Assembly: GCA_019925105.1 (NCBI GenBank)
Contig: JAHGAU010000009.1
Span: 1,550,001-1,614,000, forward strand
Reading direction: 5' to 3'
Source: Niebla homalea
Lineage: Eukaryota; Ascomycota; Lecanoromycetes; Lecanorales; Ramalinaceae
DNA: 64,000 nt
Part shown: positions 24,465 through 37,050 of the stretch, piece after piece
Layout: every line of letters begins with the position of its first letter
How positions within the stretch are numbered: the first letter of the stretch is position 1
The notes under the pieces: model-generated
The model's database searches: none
Seen by the model: only the letters and a program-made list of their open reading frames with translations
What the model was told of the DNA's origin: nothing
Program-made: the position numbers and the translations under genes

Positions 24465-26460
24465 ATGGTAAGTCAGTCAGATATGCAGACTGCAAATTTG
24501 CAAGCTACATCAAGTCTGTCACTTCCGCCCGACTCCTACATTTACAGTATCTTGTCCTGCTCTGGATCCCCGAGTGTCGCGGCCATTTCATCTGATGATT
24601 CATTGCGCATCCTAGATGCATCTCCCCTGCATGAAGCAAACAGTGGTACATACAGCAATGTTCACGCAGGCGTCACTTGTCTGCGGTCACTCCCAAGTCA
24701 ACCTAGAATTATCCTCACGGCGGGCCGTGATGCCGCAATTAGAGGATGGGACATCCGAAGCAGGGACAGAGTGGTGGAATTGATCGATCGTAGGTTCCTT
24801 CATAGTCCAAGGATATCACTATCGATTTTTTGTGCAACACTGATTGGCTTCCATCAAGCAAGTCATGCATCTGTCCTTTCCCTCGCCAGTAGCGGACAAC
24901 ACATAGTGGGAGGGACCGAGCTACAGAATTCTCAAGCGTCTGTCACATTGTGGTTTGTGCCGGCCCTGTTTGCGCCCACCTGCATGGTGCATCCAGTCTG
25001 ACCAAACGGTAGGGATGTTCGAAACACGGACAAACCTATGCTACAATATCTCGAAAGCCATAACGATGATGTTACAGAAGTAGGTTAATCTATCTTATTC
25101 TCTTTGGTCGTATTCTTGCTGCGTTGTCTCTGCATTGTTGCCATCTCATTCACATATCTCCGAGGACACCCTGCAAGAATATGACAATTCAGGCTCAAAT
25201 GCTATTCTTCACGAAGCATCAACATCTCTTGGGACGGAGATCTTCACCTCATACAGCAAACGCCACCATGTGCCCAAAGCTGCCAGACCACGCAGCTAAC
25301 GGCCCTTTTCCACCTAGCTCCAATTCCATCCCACGCACCCCACCCGTCTCCTTTCCGGCAGCACGGACGGTCTCATAAACGTGTTCGACATATCCATCGC
25401 AGAGGAAGAAGACGCGCTAGTCCAAATCTCCAACCACGGCAGTTCCATCCACCACGCCGATTTTCTAGACGCAGTCACATTCTACGGTCTTAGCCACGAT
25501 GAATGCTTCTCCGTCTACCCGTTGACCTCATCGTCAGCCGAAGAAGACGATCGTGACCCTGACCACCTCGGCGATCTTCGACCTCTCCTGAAATGCGACT
25601 ACGTAATCGATGTGTTCAAGCATGGGAATATCAACCTGCTGGCTGCAGGATCGCACAGGTGAGCGACACATATCTCACGGATCCGCCTACCTCGTCCCCA
25701 GGTCCCGCATCCACCTCTTCGCTGCCTGCCCCTGACTCTGTTGTCTACCCCTCTCTCTCTGCCCATTCCCTCTCTCTGCCCATTCCCTCTCTCTGCCCAT
25801 TCCCTCTCTCTGCCCATTCCCTCTCTCTGCCCATTCCCTCTCTCTGCCCATTCCCTCTCTCTGCCCATTCCCTCTCTCTGCCCATTCCCTCTCTCTGCCC
25901 ATTCCCTCTCTCTGCCCATTCCCTCTCTCTGCCCATTCCTCTCTCTGCCCATTCCCTCTCTCTGCCCATTCCCTCTCTCTGCCCATTCCCTCTCTCTGCC
26001 CATTCCCTCTCTCTGCCCATTCCCTCTCTCTGCCCATTCCCTCTCTCTGCCCATTCCCTCTCTCTGCCCATTCCCTCTCTCTGCCCATTCCCTCTTCCTC
26101 CTCCTTCCCCCCACCCTCCTTTGATTGTCCCCCTTTTCTACCACCGCCTACCTCTCGCTCTCTCCCCCACCACCCCCTCTCATCCCACCAAAACACCCCA
26201 AACCCCCTCATCATAGCAGCACACTGCTCTCCGCCCCCTACCACCTTTTCCCCTTACTAATAATCACCTTTTCAAACAGCTCCCCCAACATCGCCATCTT
26301 CCCCCTCCCCTGGGAACTGAGGTACCAACTCTCACCTCAAGGGCTACAGCTCCCTGGTGGACACGGCGGAGACGTGGTGCGCTCCATCTGCACGAAAGAT
26401 GAGACGATCTTGACGGCTGGAGAGGATGGGAAGGTGAGGGCGTGGAGGGGTCCGCCTTGA
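24465..26460 (+). CDS. WD40-repeat protein, WDR89 homolog
   Basis: Five exons (24465-24789, 24859-24952, 25013-25079, 25318-25658, 26280-26460) give 335 residues. WD-repeat blades are recognised by IILTAGRDAAIRGWDIRS, SQASVTLWDVRNTDKPM, then LQFHPTHPTRLLSGSTDGLI leading into NVFDI, and finally TILTAGEDGKVRAW. Between the last two blades is the WDR89-type segment with HADFLDAVTFYGLSHDECFS and an acidic insertion. The length is close to WDR89 proteins (about 340-390 residues), whose role is not well defined; a nucleolar or ribosome-related role has been proposed for relatives. The introns are 69, 60, 238 and 621 nt; the last is filled by a 17-bp minisatellite. The start could also be ATG 24483, since ATG 24465 is followed at once by GTAAGT. 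Confidence 0.85.
25745..26092 (+). repeat. 17-bp minisatellite inside the last intron of the WD40 gene
   Basis: About twenty almost identical copies of CCCATTCCCTCTCTCTG. One unit near 25931-25946 is 16 bp (one C missing). The surrounding sequence is pyrimidine-rich up to the branch site (CTTACTAATAATCACC) and the acceptor at 26279, so the array lengthens the natural polypyrimidine tract of the intron. Confidence 0.93.
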
Positions 26461-26899
26461 GATATTGGAGGATGGATGGATGATGATAATTCCCAACGGT
26501 GAAAGTCAAAGGCATTGGAATTGGATCCTCAGGTGGATAACGCCATATGTATGGTCGGGATACACATTTGGATTATCTGGACCGTCAGATGGTTTAGATA
26601 CCTATTGTATTGCCTCTGCTGATATAGCAGGAGCAAGCTAGCTACCCTCGCATAGCCTTCTTGAGATCCCTCCCGGACGCCCCGGCTTACCATCCCATAT
26701 ATGCAAAGCTCCCCTCTCACCGAAATCCAGTCATATCGATTCCACGATCCCTTGCCCAGCTGGAACCCTTATATACATGTCTCGTTTGCCCCACTCAAGC
26801 TCTGCATATCAATTCCAACATTCACCTTGCCTTTCTCCTATCTCACACGTCCTGCGTCGCTGTTCCTGAATGATCTTACAATCCCGCTCCTTCACATCA
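26461..26899. other. Convergent 3' spacer
   Basis: The 439-bp gap between the 3' ends of the WD40 gene and the RING gene. No gene; it should contain both polyadenylation regions. Confidence 0.45.
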
Positions 26900-28749
26900 T
26901 CATCGGAAGCCCGGAAACGCCTTCCCCACAGCTTTCCGCCACCCGGGCCGTCGAGCCTCATCTGGTTCCGCGGCAGTGATTTGATCGGCCACAAGGTCAT
27001 CGTTATTGTCAGCGGCGGGGTGATTGCGACCCAGCAGCGCGGAGGCTCGTCGGCGAGCCCACTCACGGCGGGATTCGGCGTCGGTGGGGGCAGGGGCGTC
27101 ACTGGCGGGTGGTGATGTGCTTGGCTCGTCGTTAGCAGGAGATGTAGCGACGTTCTCTCCAGTTGCCTCGGTGGTGGCAGCGTTGACGTCCTGCCGCCCC
27201 GCTCGCGATCCCGCTCCCACCGCACCCATCTCGATCTGACTCTCGGTAGGGGGTTGCCTTCCCCCCTCACCGGTCGATGTTGGCGGAACCGGTGGCGCCC
27301 TCGCCAGCAGCGCCGTTCCCACGAATCCCACCCCTCTCACCCTCCTGAACCGTCTCCCCAAACCACCCCCCCAAAACGGCACTAAATTCTGGGGTTCCCC
27401 ATACCCATTTCCGCGCCCTCCATTACCGCCTTGCTGGTTCCGTTGTGCAAGGCGGCGAGCGTACCGCTCCCGGCGTACCATTGTGTTATTAATGGCGGGT
27501 ATGGCAGCACGAGCTACCCCATGGGAGTGGGGCACGACTTTCGTTTTGCAGATGGGGCAGAGGGAGGATGTGCGGAGGAGGTAGCGGTCTATGCAATCGG
27601 GGTGGTAAATGTGATGGCATGGTAAGGAGCGGACGCGGGTGGAGTGGGGCGCGTAGTCTTCGAGGCAGATAGGGCAGGTGGGTTGGTTATAATCTTGGGG
27701 GGAGGTGGCGGCTGCTGGTGGAGGTTGGCCTATGTTGTCTTTGTGTTCTGCGGTTTTGCTTTTGGTTGAGGGTGCTGCGGTGGCGGTGGAACTAGGGTGG
27801 TTGGTGTTGTCGTTGAGGGGGAGGGTAGGTTTGTTTTCATTAGGGATGTAAGGAACTAGGGGCAGGGCGTCGATGTCTCCCTGGGTCATGCGAGGGGCCT
27901 TGATGCCGAGCCATTCTAGCGGGACTTCGCCGTTCTGTATACGTTGTCGGAGGTCGTGCCTGGCGCGCCGTTGGATGAAGTGCATGGCGAATGAAGTAAT
28001 GGCGACCAAGACAAAGATGACGCCCAGGACGATGAGGAGGAAGGCCCATAGTGTGGGCAAGCTGGTGCCGCTGGCTGTTGTGAAGGAGGTGAAGACGCGG
28101 ATGTAGTCTGAAGGAGAGTATACCTTGCCCAGTAGATCGCTATTGGGGGCTTGTGATGTATTGCCAGAATACTGCCCCAATTGTTGCATGAAGAAAGCGC
28201 CATTGGAGCCCGGGATAGCGTAGACGGGAAAAGGGTTATTCTTCTTCCATCTTCCGCCGTCTTGCAAGCCCCAGGCCGGATCGCTCGGGCCGGGCGGCGA
28301 GGCATCGGTGTTAGAGGATGGTTGGTAGAAGAGGAAGGCAGTGATTATGTTTGGTGGTACAATTGCGGCCAGATATGACTTGGTGCATTCTGCAGAAAAC
28401 CAGGGTGCAAATGCAGTGTATTTGTACTGATACTGGATTGGTGGTAGATTCTCCAGCCTGGTGACATTGTTTGGAACGTACTGCTTTGAGGCATTGGCGC
28501 ATGGGTCGGTAGGGGAAAGCGTAGGGACATAGAGGAGGCCCGCAATATTATCGTTGCCGTTGATGGTATTGGTGGACAAGGTCACGACGTTATTGATGGA
28601 GAGCTCGAAAGCTTGGCTGATCTGAAGAAGATTGTGTCAGTGTTAAATTTGGATAGCGATGGAGGATGGGCCTACATTGACTCGAGAGCGAACAGGGTCA
28701 GGATTTGGAATGGCTGGGTCACTGAAGCCAATGACAAAGGTATCAACAT
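26900..28749 (-). CDS. Secretory-pathway transmembrane RING-H2 E3 ligase
   Basis: Two exons (28749-28676 and 28616-26900; 59-nt intron) give 596 residues. The small first exon supplies a signal peptide (MLIPLSLASVTQPFQILTLF...). The luminal part (to about residue 200) has several N-x-S/T sites. One membrane helix follows (LWAFLLIVLGVIFVLVAITSF), then the cytosolic region. The RING-H2 near residue 320-365 reads CPICLEDY, then LPCHHIYHPDCIDRYLL, then CPICKT, giving C3H2C3 zinc ligands. The C-terminal tail is long, Pro/Ala-rich and disordered. The topology (lumen, TM, RING) is that of PA-TM-RING E3 ubiquitin ligases of endosome or vacuole, although I cannot confirm a PA domain. The ATG at 28749 was chosen because it gives a signal peptide and an in-frame splice. 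Confidence 0.8.
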
Positions 28750-29457
28750 TCTGTGCAGCTGTTCAATGGAGACGTCAGCAATTGGTCTTGAGAAGATCCA
28801 AGGGAGTCCATATGAAACATCATTGATAGGGTCGCATACTCATCGCAGAATTCAACTGCGCTTGTTGATCTTCGGCCTCACTGTCAGCGCAATATGGATA
28901 GCATCCATTTCAATCAAGGTACAAATTCTGCATGATTTTTCGTTGCTGAAGTATATGGCGCAAGGACTGGGAGGAGCTCAAAGGCTTCTTGATCTTGTGC
29001 CTATTGGAATATTGGAAAGACAGGATTGCGAAGCCGTGCAAGGCCAGGCTGTATCTAGACCGTCATGATGCTATCGTTAGTCTAGTCATCTAGTGAGATG
29101 ATGCTCGAGGGACGAGGGGCCTTTCGCCACAGCCTAGGACAATTCCGGACAACGCCACGATCTCGGCCGCTAAGTTTCCAAAATTGCGTCAGAAAGTGGG
29201 TAAGGAATTATAATTCATTCATACCCTCTCAATACACATAGAGGCGCATTCTGGCTCACTTGTCTTATCATTATTCTCATCTCGTGTTTCTACAGAATCA
29301 ATCGAATTGTTCCTTACGTGCAACATTTTGGATGGCATCGGTCAGTTCAGGCTTGACATGAGAATAAAGCCAAGCTTGTCTTGTTTATACTATGCTAACC
29401 TGCAAACAAGTTGGATTCAACGAATAAAGTACGGTGATAAAGAAGATTCAAAATACA
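28750..29457. promoter_or_regulatory. Bidirectional promoter region (RING gene and Ada3)
   Basis: About 0.7 kb between two divergent starts. A plus-strand frame at 28613-29068 overlaps the 5' exon of the RING gene in antisense and is not considered real. No clear TATA box is evident. Confidence 0.4.
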
Positions 29458-32072
29458 ATGCCTCCTGCGATAGGAAAGAGTAAGCCCAAAGGGCGAGAAG
29501 GTCGACAGTCTCGCAGTCGAAACACCACCCCCAGCTCTTCAGTCAGCGCCCCTCTGACCTCTGCCATCCCAAGCATGACCGCGCTTTTGGAAATCCCTCT
29601 ATCTAGCCTCATGGTCCCCACCAACATCAGCTATGACAGCGTGCTTGATCGCCATGGCGGTGGAGGTGCAGGAATACCTGATGCCACCCATTTGCAGACC
29701 ATTTCCGCCGACCTCAAAACATTAGCCCAGCTTGCCAGTACTAGGAGCGAGGCCAACAATAAAGGCATGCGCGATTTATCGCAGAGGAGGAAGCAAGTCA
29801 TAGAAGAGGAACGCGAAAGGGAAAGGGAGGTAGAGCAAGCCCGATTGCAGGAGGAGGAAGAGCGGCGGAAGAGCATCAAGCGAGAAGACGAGGACGAAGA
29901 TGACAATGGTATGAATATAGACCTGAAGCCAGCCAAGACCAAGAGGAGAAAGGAACAAAGTGTGCCGCGAGAAGAGCGTCCATTAAATCATGGTGCTCAT
30001 GGTCTAGCCAGGCAAGATGGGTTGGACCTACCTTTGGAAGGTGCGTTGCAACTTTTGCTTGATTTGGTTGTTGTGTCGACCATGCTTCATCACCGCACCG
30101 TGATGACACTTTTTCCCCTCTCCCCATCTATCCCTTTCCCATGTCAAGACTTGTCGTTCAATTCCTTCTACACCTGCCATCTGTCCAACGTCCTCCAGCA
30201 TGACCCGCCGCAACACCCACAATAGTAGTATTACTCCTCAAGCTAGCCACGGAGGAGGTGATGCATCTTCACAACATACTTCCAGAACACCTCGAGGAAC
30301 TCCGGGACGATGGGTCTCCACACCTACTGCTCACCCACCCGGTTCAATTGAACAGCACAATGAAGATCTCCAACGTGCCACCAGGCGAAATCTTCTCGAG
30401 AGTGACCATCGCTCCCTTGCAGACGCCGATCGTATCATGCGAAGCATTTTTGGCAAAGACTATAAGCTCGGAAGCATATCTAACATGAGATCAGCATCTC
30501 CAGAAGAAGCCTCCAAACCAGCCCCTTCCCCTTCGATGAAGCCCGATCAGTCGCGTGCCAGCACATCACCATTGACCGAAGCATCACCTATACAATCACC
30601 CGTGCCCTCCGCAGCACCAGCATCATCATCAACACAACACCCAATTGCCCGTCCGAAATCTTCAGACTCCGATAGCTCCACGGATGCGCACCAACCTCCA
30701 CCAGCAATTGCCCAGCCACAATTCCAGACTTTTGGCACTAATCCATTGACGTTTGACGATCCGACCGTCTACGAAGTCCGGAAGGTGACCGATGACATGA
30801 CCGACGAGGAGAAGAAGGAGATCTATTGCGTCTCGACCTTTCCTCAGGATGACCTCAGCGATCTGATTGCCGGCACACCTCCAAACAAGGACTATAGCAA
30901 TGCAACCAAACCGACCAATCAGGTCCAGGCTCATACTTTCGCTGCTTACCTTGATGGCTACCTCCGACCATTGAAGGAAGAAGACATTGGCTTCCTGAAT
31001 GAAAGGGTATGTAAGCGGCCTCCGCTGACAACAGAAGTGCTTACATGTCCAGGGTGATCGAGTCACTCCCTTCCTTCCGGTACCCCGAGCCAAGCGTCAC
31101 TACTCAGAAATCTGGGCGGAAGAGGACGGGGCGATGGCACTTGACAACCCCCTCTTGGATCGTTTACCGCCCAACCAAGCACGCGGCAGTCTCGACGACA
31201 TGGATGACCAAGTCGCTGAGACCGACCAAGTCTCCACGGGTCCAGTGCTAAGTCGCCTTCTCACAACAATGAGATTCGAACACCGCGCCCCTGCTAGCGA
31301 AGAATCAACCCAGACCAACGGCGCCAGCAGCACCAACGGCGACATCACCATGACCAACGGCGACGTCCCCAATGGCACCTCCCACGACACCGACCTCACC
31401 AACGGCGACTCCAATAACAATCCCAACAAACCTAAACCCCTCCCCTCCTCCACCACCCTCCCCGAACCCGTCCGCCAATCCGGCATCATCCCCCACCTCT
31501 CCGCCAATCAAGTCGACGAGCGCCTCAAAGCTGAGCTCCGCCATATCGGCTTCCTTTCCGCTGACGACGAACCCGAATTCGACGCCCACAACGACGACGA
31601 GGTTGCCGAACGCCTGCGCTGGTTGCAGGAACGTCTGCGCCAAGTAAGTATTCTGAATGGGGCGCGGAAAAGAAGAGTGTTGGAGCTGGCGGAGGAGCAG
31701 CTTGCGTATCAGGAGTATTCGACCATCCTCGAGGATCTGGACGGGCAGGTCCAGCAGGCTTATCTGAAGAGGGCACGCACGGCGGGCAAAAGCAAGAAGA
31801 ACGCAAAACGGCCCGGCGGGAGCGGTATTGGGGGGAGTGCCTTGGGGCAAGGTGGTGGGGTCAATGGGGTCGGGGTGGCGGCGAAACCGGGTATTGGCGA
31901 TTTGGCGAGGCAATTGATGAATCGTCGTGCAAGGTGGGAGGAGAAGATCGGACCGGTGTTTCGCGGGGACGTGAGGAGGGTTAGGGGACAGGGAGAGGGG
32001 ATCTTTGGGGATAAAGTGCTGGAACCGTTGAAGCGGATGGAGGCCGAGATGTTCGATGAGGAGAATGAGTGA
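29458..32072 (+). CDS. NGG1: SAGA/ADA histone acetyltransferase complex subunit Ada3 (Ngg1)
   Basis: Three exons (29458-30040, 30243-31006, 31053-32072; introns 202 and 46 nt) give 788 residues. The start MPPAIGKSKPKGREGRQSRS is chosen over an in-frame ATG eight codons upstream because it matches the family N-terminus. There is an N-terminal helical block (DLKTLAQLASTRSEANNKGM) and a charged Arg/Glu coil. The conserved Ada3 centre reads DDDLS-like QDDLSDLIAGTPPNKDYSNA and FAAYLDGYLRPLKEEDIGFL, then FLPVPRAKRHYSEIWAEEDG across intron 2. The C-terminal Ada3 domain has LKAELRHIGFLSADDEPEFD and LRWLQERLRQVSILNGARKR. Ada3 links Gcn5 to Ada2 in the HAT module of SAGA and promotes nucleosome acetylation. 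The gene is divergent to the RING gene and convergent with Npr2. Confidence 0.9.
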
Positions 32073-32614
32073 ACGTGTGATGTGGCGGCACGTCAAAGGC
32101 TGGGAATCATTTGCTGAAACGTAATTGAGCGAGGCGTTTGAGGGGGTGGTGGCACAGGGGCTGTCATCCGGGTCTTGCATGCTTTGCTCAGGACGCTGGA
32201 GTGGGATATAGTCGACTTCCCATAGAATGCGATGGGGAAGCTGGAATACTTTTGCCATTCATGAACACAACTTACTCATGCATAGTGGGGGCATCTCTCG
32301 CCATAAACAATCATCATACATCCTCCCGAGAGAGAGCTTCGATCCCTCTTCCAAGCAGTCGATAACCGCAAGGGATCCATCCCCAACCTCCCATTCCATG
32401 GACTGCTCTCACCACCTAGGCTGCCCGCAGTGTGCAAACGCCTTGGCCCGCCCCCCCCCCCCCATCCCCTCTTGGGGCTTGGGATGATGCTGTGGGAGTT
32501 CCACTTGGGCGGGTGAGCAGTATTTCCTTTTGAGTCCATCGCCGACGAGGAAAGCTTTGGGTGTGTCAAGGACTATTGTTGACGTAAAAAAAAAAATCAA
32601 AAAATCATGTATTC
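32073..32614. other. Convergent 3' spacer
   Basis: A gap between the 3' ends of Ada3 and Npr2. It contains a 15-base C-run near 32449-32463 and an A-run at 32586-32595. No gene is seen. Confidence 0.45.
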
Positions 32615-34383
32615 TCAACGATTCACGATCGACACGTCCAGCCACGCCTCCTTCAAGCGCGCCATCAATTCCCTCTCGCTGATCATCAGCTCTGTGCAGA
32701 TCTCGTCGAAGGAGTGCGTGCCATCCAGGAAGGGGAAGAGCTCGTCATCGTCTTCCTGCTGTCCACCGTTCCGCCCACCGCGGATGCTTGCTGCTCTGGC
32801 GCCCGCACTGACGCCGCCTCTTTTCCCCCGCCCGGCGTTCCTGGTGTCGGCTTTTTTGACCCGTTCGATCTTCTTGACGGCGGTGGGGGAGAAGGCGTAT
32901 CTGTGGACGCGATACAGTAATCCTTTGATCACGCCGAAGGTGACGAAGCGGCGGACGTCGATTTGTGTTATTACGGTGGGGTCTTGGTTTTCGATCCAGC
33001 TGCGTAAAGGGAGGGATGGTGTGAGGGAGATGTAGAGCGTTGATAAGACGTTGGAGGTGAGGGGGGGTTTGGCGCTGCTTGCGGTAGGATGATGGGGAAA
33101 GGGAGAGTTGGAGACAGAGGGAGGGAAGGGGATGGGGTTCTTCATGGCAACAGGGCTTCTGATGGGAATCGGAGTGGATGCGGTTCCAGACCCAGCCGCT
33201 GCAAGTGAATGGGAGCTCGTGGTAGCAGCATGGGACGTCGAATGGCCCAGCGTGGACGAGAGGAGCGACGTCCCTCCCCTCCCAGCTGAAAAGGGGCGGT
33301 GATGGGATATCGTGGTGTTTGCTGGCGCCCCTGCAAGAACGGGGATCGACACGTAGCGCAAACACTCCTCCCTCATCATTCTCGTCTCTTCATCCTCACC
33401 TGCGACAAATTGCGCGAGAGCAGGCGTCCCCGCGTAGATGGCCCCAAAGCTGAAGATGTCGAGCAATGTTGCGCAGCCGTAGTAGAGCAACTCCCTCACG
33501 GCCTTACGAACGAGCTTTAAGTCTGTATCTGCGAGGAAAGAAATGCGTTTGACGGAGTTGACGCCATTGATATGGGGCAGGATGCGTAATAATGTGATAT
33601 CCCAGGTCGCGGGATCAATCATATCCGTGAGGGAGACGGTAAGGAGAGGCACTTGGTGCGGGTAGAGGGGGGGTGGGGAAGGATAAATTGGGAACAATTT
33701 GATGTTCAGAGTGGTAGTAGTGGACGTAATCGGGATCATGCATTCGGAGTAGTTATTAAGATCCTCCAGCAGGATCTCGCAGATGGCGTGGATGCGGGAG
33801 GAAGAGGAATCTGGCGCCACTGGTGGTGGTGGTGGTGGTGAGCCTGGTTCTACGCCCCTGAAGAGGCCAGACGAGGATCTCTTGCTATTACTGAAAAGCC
33901 TGCCGCCATTGCTGTCGTCGGGAGAGAGCTGGGAGAGCTCAGTGGAGAGGAAGCGGCCTTGCTCCTCTAAATGGCGGAAGAGGTTGGCGAGCTTGCTGAC
34001 TACAGGAAGGTAGCTGTGGAAGCCTGTCTCTTCCTCCAATACGAGACAGAAGTTGAAGGTGAAAGCATTGCGTGCATACTGTTCGCCTAGGATGGTTACC
34101 GGGTGGGAGAGGATGCGGCAATGAGGTTTCGTAGGGGTGAGCAATTGCAGAGGTCGGTTCGAGAGGGGCAGCGCGGGGATGATATAGTTTGCAAGTGGTG
34201 AGAAATTGAAGAGCGGTATAGCAGCGGAGGTTGGCGACGGTCGTACGCTATTTGGTGGGACTTGGTAATGGACTTTTGGTCCTGCAATACGTGAGACAAT
34301 TCAGTAATGTGACAATAAATAGGTTCTAGGGCGTTTCTACCTTCATGTACATCGAAAGTCGCAAAGAAGATTGCCTTGATCAT
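32615..34383 (-). CDS. NPR2: Nitrogen permease regulator 2 (Npr2/NPRL2)
   Basis: Two exons (34383-34341 and 34281-32615; 59-nt intron) give 569 residues. The N-terminus MIKAIFFATFDVHEGPKVHY is the signature of the longin-type domain of Npr2, split by the intron after HEG. It is followed by FNFSPLANYIIPALPLSNRP, then YARNAFTFNFCLVLEE. The central part has LTVSLTDMIDPATWDITLLR and INGVNSVKRISFLADTDLKL. The C-terminal winged-helix part has IDVRRFVTFGVIKGLLYRVH and a final LDGTHSFDEICTELMISERE. Npr2 with Npr3 and Iml1 forms SEACIT (GATOR1), the Rag/Gtr GTPase-activating complex that switches off TORC1 on amino-acid starvation. A Ser/His-rich insertion of about 90 residues lies in the middle. Upstream comes the Trk gene, on the same strand. 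Confidence 0.92.
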
Positions 34384-34604
34384 ATCGCTCAGGGCAATAA
34401 CTCTATGCCCCAGCTCAATAGAGCGAAGCCGCAATTGGCAATAGTTGTAGTTTTGGATGCTACATTGTGGATGATGGTTGGAAGAGAAAATGGTCAATGT
34501 GAGAAACACACGAGGAAGATTCCACGTCATCGGGATATTATTTGATCTCACCCCAGCGCCACGCTATCTATGTCTAAAACAAGTACAAGCTCTCTGTACT
34601 GATC

Positions 34605-37050
34605 TCACCTATCCCTGTCCATCGTTTTGCTTCTCTCAAACCGGATCTGGGCATCCTCCTCCTCAGCCGCGGCCAGATGTTCTCCCGGCAACAGCACTGC
34701 TCGATCAATCGCCACCGGCAAGCCTCTATGCCGCCCTCGAATCATGACCGCGCATAGGATCAACTTACTCACAACATGCCAGCCCCCGCAGAAGCTGTAC
34801 GCCACGTTCGGCAAGCCGACACTGATTCCAACGCAGCCATAGGCCGATACGACTTCAAAGAGGATGTTGAAGGTCGAATAGGAGACTGGGTCGCGTTCGA
34901 AGGAGGATGTCTCGGTAATTGTGATGAAAAGGACTGCCAAGACGATCCACCAGAGATCGTGGGACAATTGCGACCGAAGCTGCTGCCGTAAAAAGTAGCC
35001 TCTCGTCTCTGGCTTGCTGGCTTGATTGGACATACGCCGCTTCAAGCGGCCCATGAAGCTGTTCTTCTCCGCAATGATGGCGGGCATCTCACCTGACTGC
35101 TCAGCAGATTCAAGTTCCTGTTCCTTTGCTTGTGGATCGTCAGCATAGACGCCTAAACTCCGTTCTTCGTATACGTTCGAGTTGCGCATGGTGATCACGA
35201 CTGGGTAGACGGAGATGTACATCATCAGTACGTAGAGGACGAGTAGTCCAATACGTAATCCGGAAATGGCTACTACGTAGAAACCTCCAGATCGCACAGC
35301 CAATGCCTGAAATAGGCCGTCAAGCGCTCGAGATCCTGCTGGGAGGCTTTCCACTGTTGAATTCCCAATCTGGAGTGCCATCAGAGAGACGCCTGAACCC
35401 GTCATGGGTGGACTTACGTTCAACACTTCAAAGGCAATCCAGTCGACTCCGTTCAGAGCGATGAGGGCCGCGAACAACCACCATGTATGTCTAGAGGGAA
35501 AGAGATTGGTGTAGCATCTGCGTGGGTGGTCGAGAAGGAATCGCAGCGTCACCTTCCAGTCATTGTACCATTCATGTGAAGGCAGAAACTTCCATATCGT
35601 CCACAGGATTAGTCGGAGAAAGATCGGATAGCACGTGTTACCAGCCAGGATCAGCAAGCCGGTGGTGATCAATAGGTAATCTATGGTCTGGAATGCGACC
35701 TGTAGAATTTAGTCCACGAAACAATCGATTAATCATGAGGATGTCCCTACCATGTTCGCATCCAATAGAGACATGCCACTGTTGTTGAACGCAGACACAC
35801 TCAGGAATGCACCCACCCACCTATCGACACATTAGCGCTGCTCCGACGTCCTTGTCTTACAAGGGGATTGGAAAGGGCGTACCAAGGATTGAGACCATTT
35901 GCAACCGTTGTGTGCCTGCTATAATTGGCCAAATATGCGCCCATGCCGAGACAAGCAATCAGCTGCCAAAGCACAAAGTAGAGTGGTACGATGAATGACA
36001 GCATCATGATGGCACGGTACTCAACGCCACCGAGATGCTGTCGCTCAGCCGAGGACAGATTGCTGAACTGAGAATTCCTGGCGATGAAGCCGTTGTGCAG
36101 GAAGCCCAGCGATAGGGGCTTGTCCTTGCAGACGCCTTCATCGATCTTGGGGAGATCCTCCGTATCGACAGGGCGCTCAGCCATCCTCGGGTGATTCATC
36201 AGACTCGGTCGAGCCCCGATTCCTTGCATGCTGAACAAACGATGATGTTCCCGCGGCCTTGTTGGGGTGGACAGGGAAGCAAATGTGATATGGCGTTGCA
36301 ATCCAGCGGATGGTTCAGGGCTCTGTACGTTCCGGACTGGACTGGCAGGGTCGGTCTCCTCCTCGCTATTTGGAAGAGTCCGAGGTGTTGTTGCATCCTC
36401 GGGTTTCACGAATCTGCTGTCGTCAACGGCAGGATCCTCGTCGAGATCATTGACTGCTTGTTGCCGCGGCTCGTCCGTAGACGGTGTCTCCGACTTGATC
36501 GGCCTCCCTCTGACTACAACGCCATCGACGGGATGACCATCACGATTGCTCGATCTGCCAAAAGAGAGACGGCGTGCCCTGCTAACACCGCGTGACTTTG
36601 AGCGTTCTTTTTGCTCCTTGACAATGCCTTCGAATCGTCTTTCAAAAGCTTTGACTCGGACATGTACGACGGCGATTGACACAAAGATGGCAGATCCCAT
36701 CATCAGCAGGAAGAAGAGTATTATCTGCTGCCATGTGTTGAGGGTGGATAGGTTGACAGTGTTGAGTCCAGCCAGGCTCATGGCAGAGATGACGAGGAAT
36801 AGGGAATCGGTGTACGTGACACTCCTTGATGGCGTCGAGGAGCCCCAGAAGATGAGACTCGCGAACAAGCAGACACCAATGAAGTAGGTATAGTGGATAG
36901 TGATGAAGTTGAGTGGGGGCAGATGTGGGCGGATTCTACCGAGAGCGCTCGAAATGGAGGAGAAGGCATTGCGGCGTGAGACTATAGGAAATCGTGAGTG
37001 TCAAGGTCTCTTCATATCTCCAGTAGAAGATTGTATGGCTTACGGAGCAT
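34605..37050 (-). CDS. TRK1: High-affinity potassium transporter, Trk family
   Basis: Five exons (37050-37044, 36981-35883, 35820-35751, 35699-35418, 35369-34605) give 740 residues. The first exon is just 7 nt (ATG CTC C); the introns are 62, 62, 51 and 48 nt. The 48-nt one (GTAAGT...TCCAG) is in frame and could be read through. The four M1-P-M2 repeats are visible from their pore loops: SLAGLNTVNLST, SVSAFNNSGMSLL, QALAVRSGGFYVVAIS and VSAYGCVGISVGLP, with the filter glycines intact. A roughly 240-residue charged, Ser-rich cytosolic loop lies between repeats 1 and 2, as in fungal Trk proteins. It is a plasma-membrane K+ uptake system. The divergent neighbour is the RidA gene, 366 bp away. 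Confidence 0.9.

Noticed and set aside
25593..26244. Long frames across the 17-bp repeat
   Set aside because: The array lies in an intron of the WD40 gene; the frames are repeat translations on both strands.
28613..29068. Plus-strand 151-residue frame
   Set aside because: It overlaps the 5' exon and intron of the RING gene in antisense and has no domain; the RING gene needs this region for its signal peptide.
31305..32258. Minus-strand 317-residue frame
   Set aside because: It is antisense to the last exon of Ada3, which is conserved.
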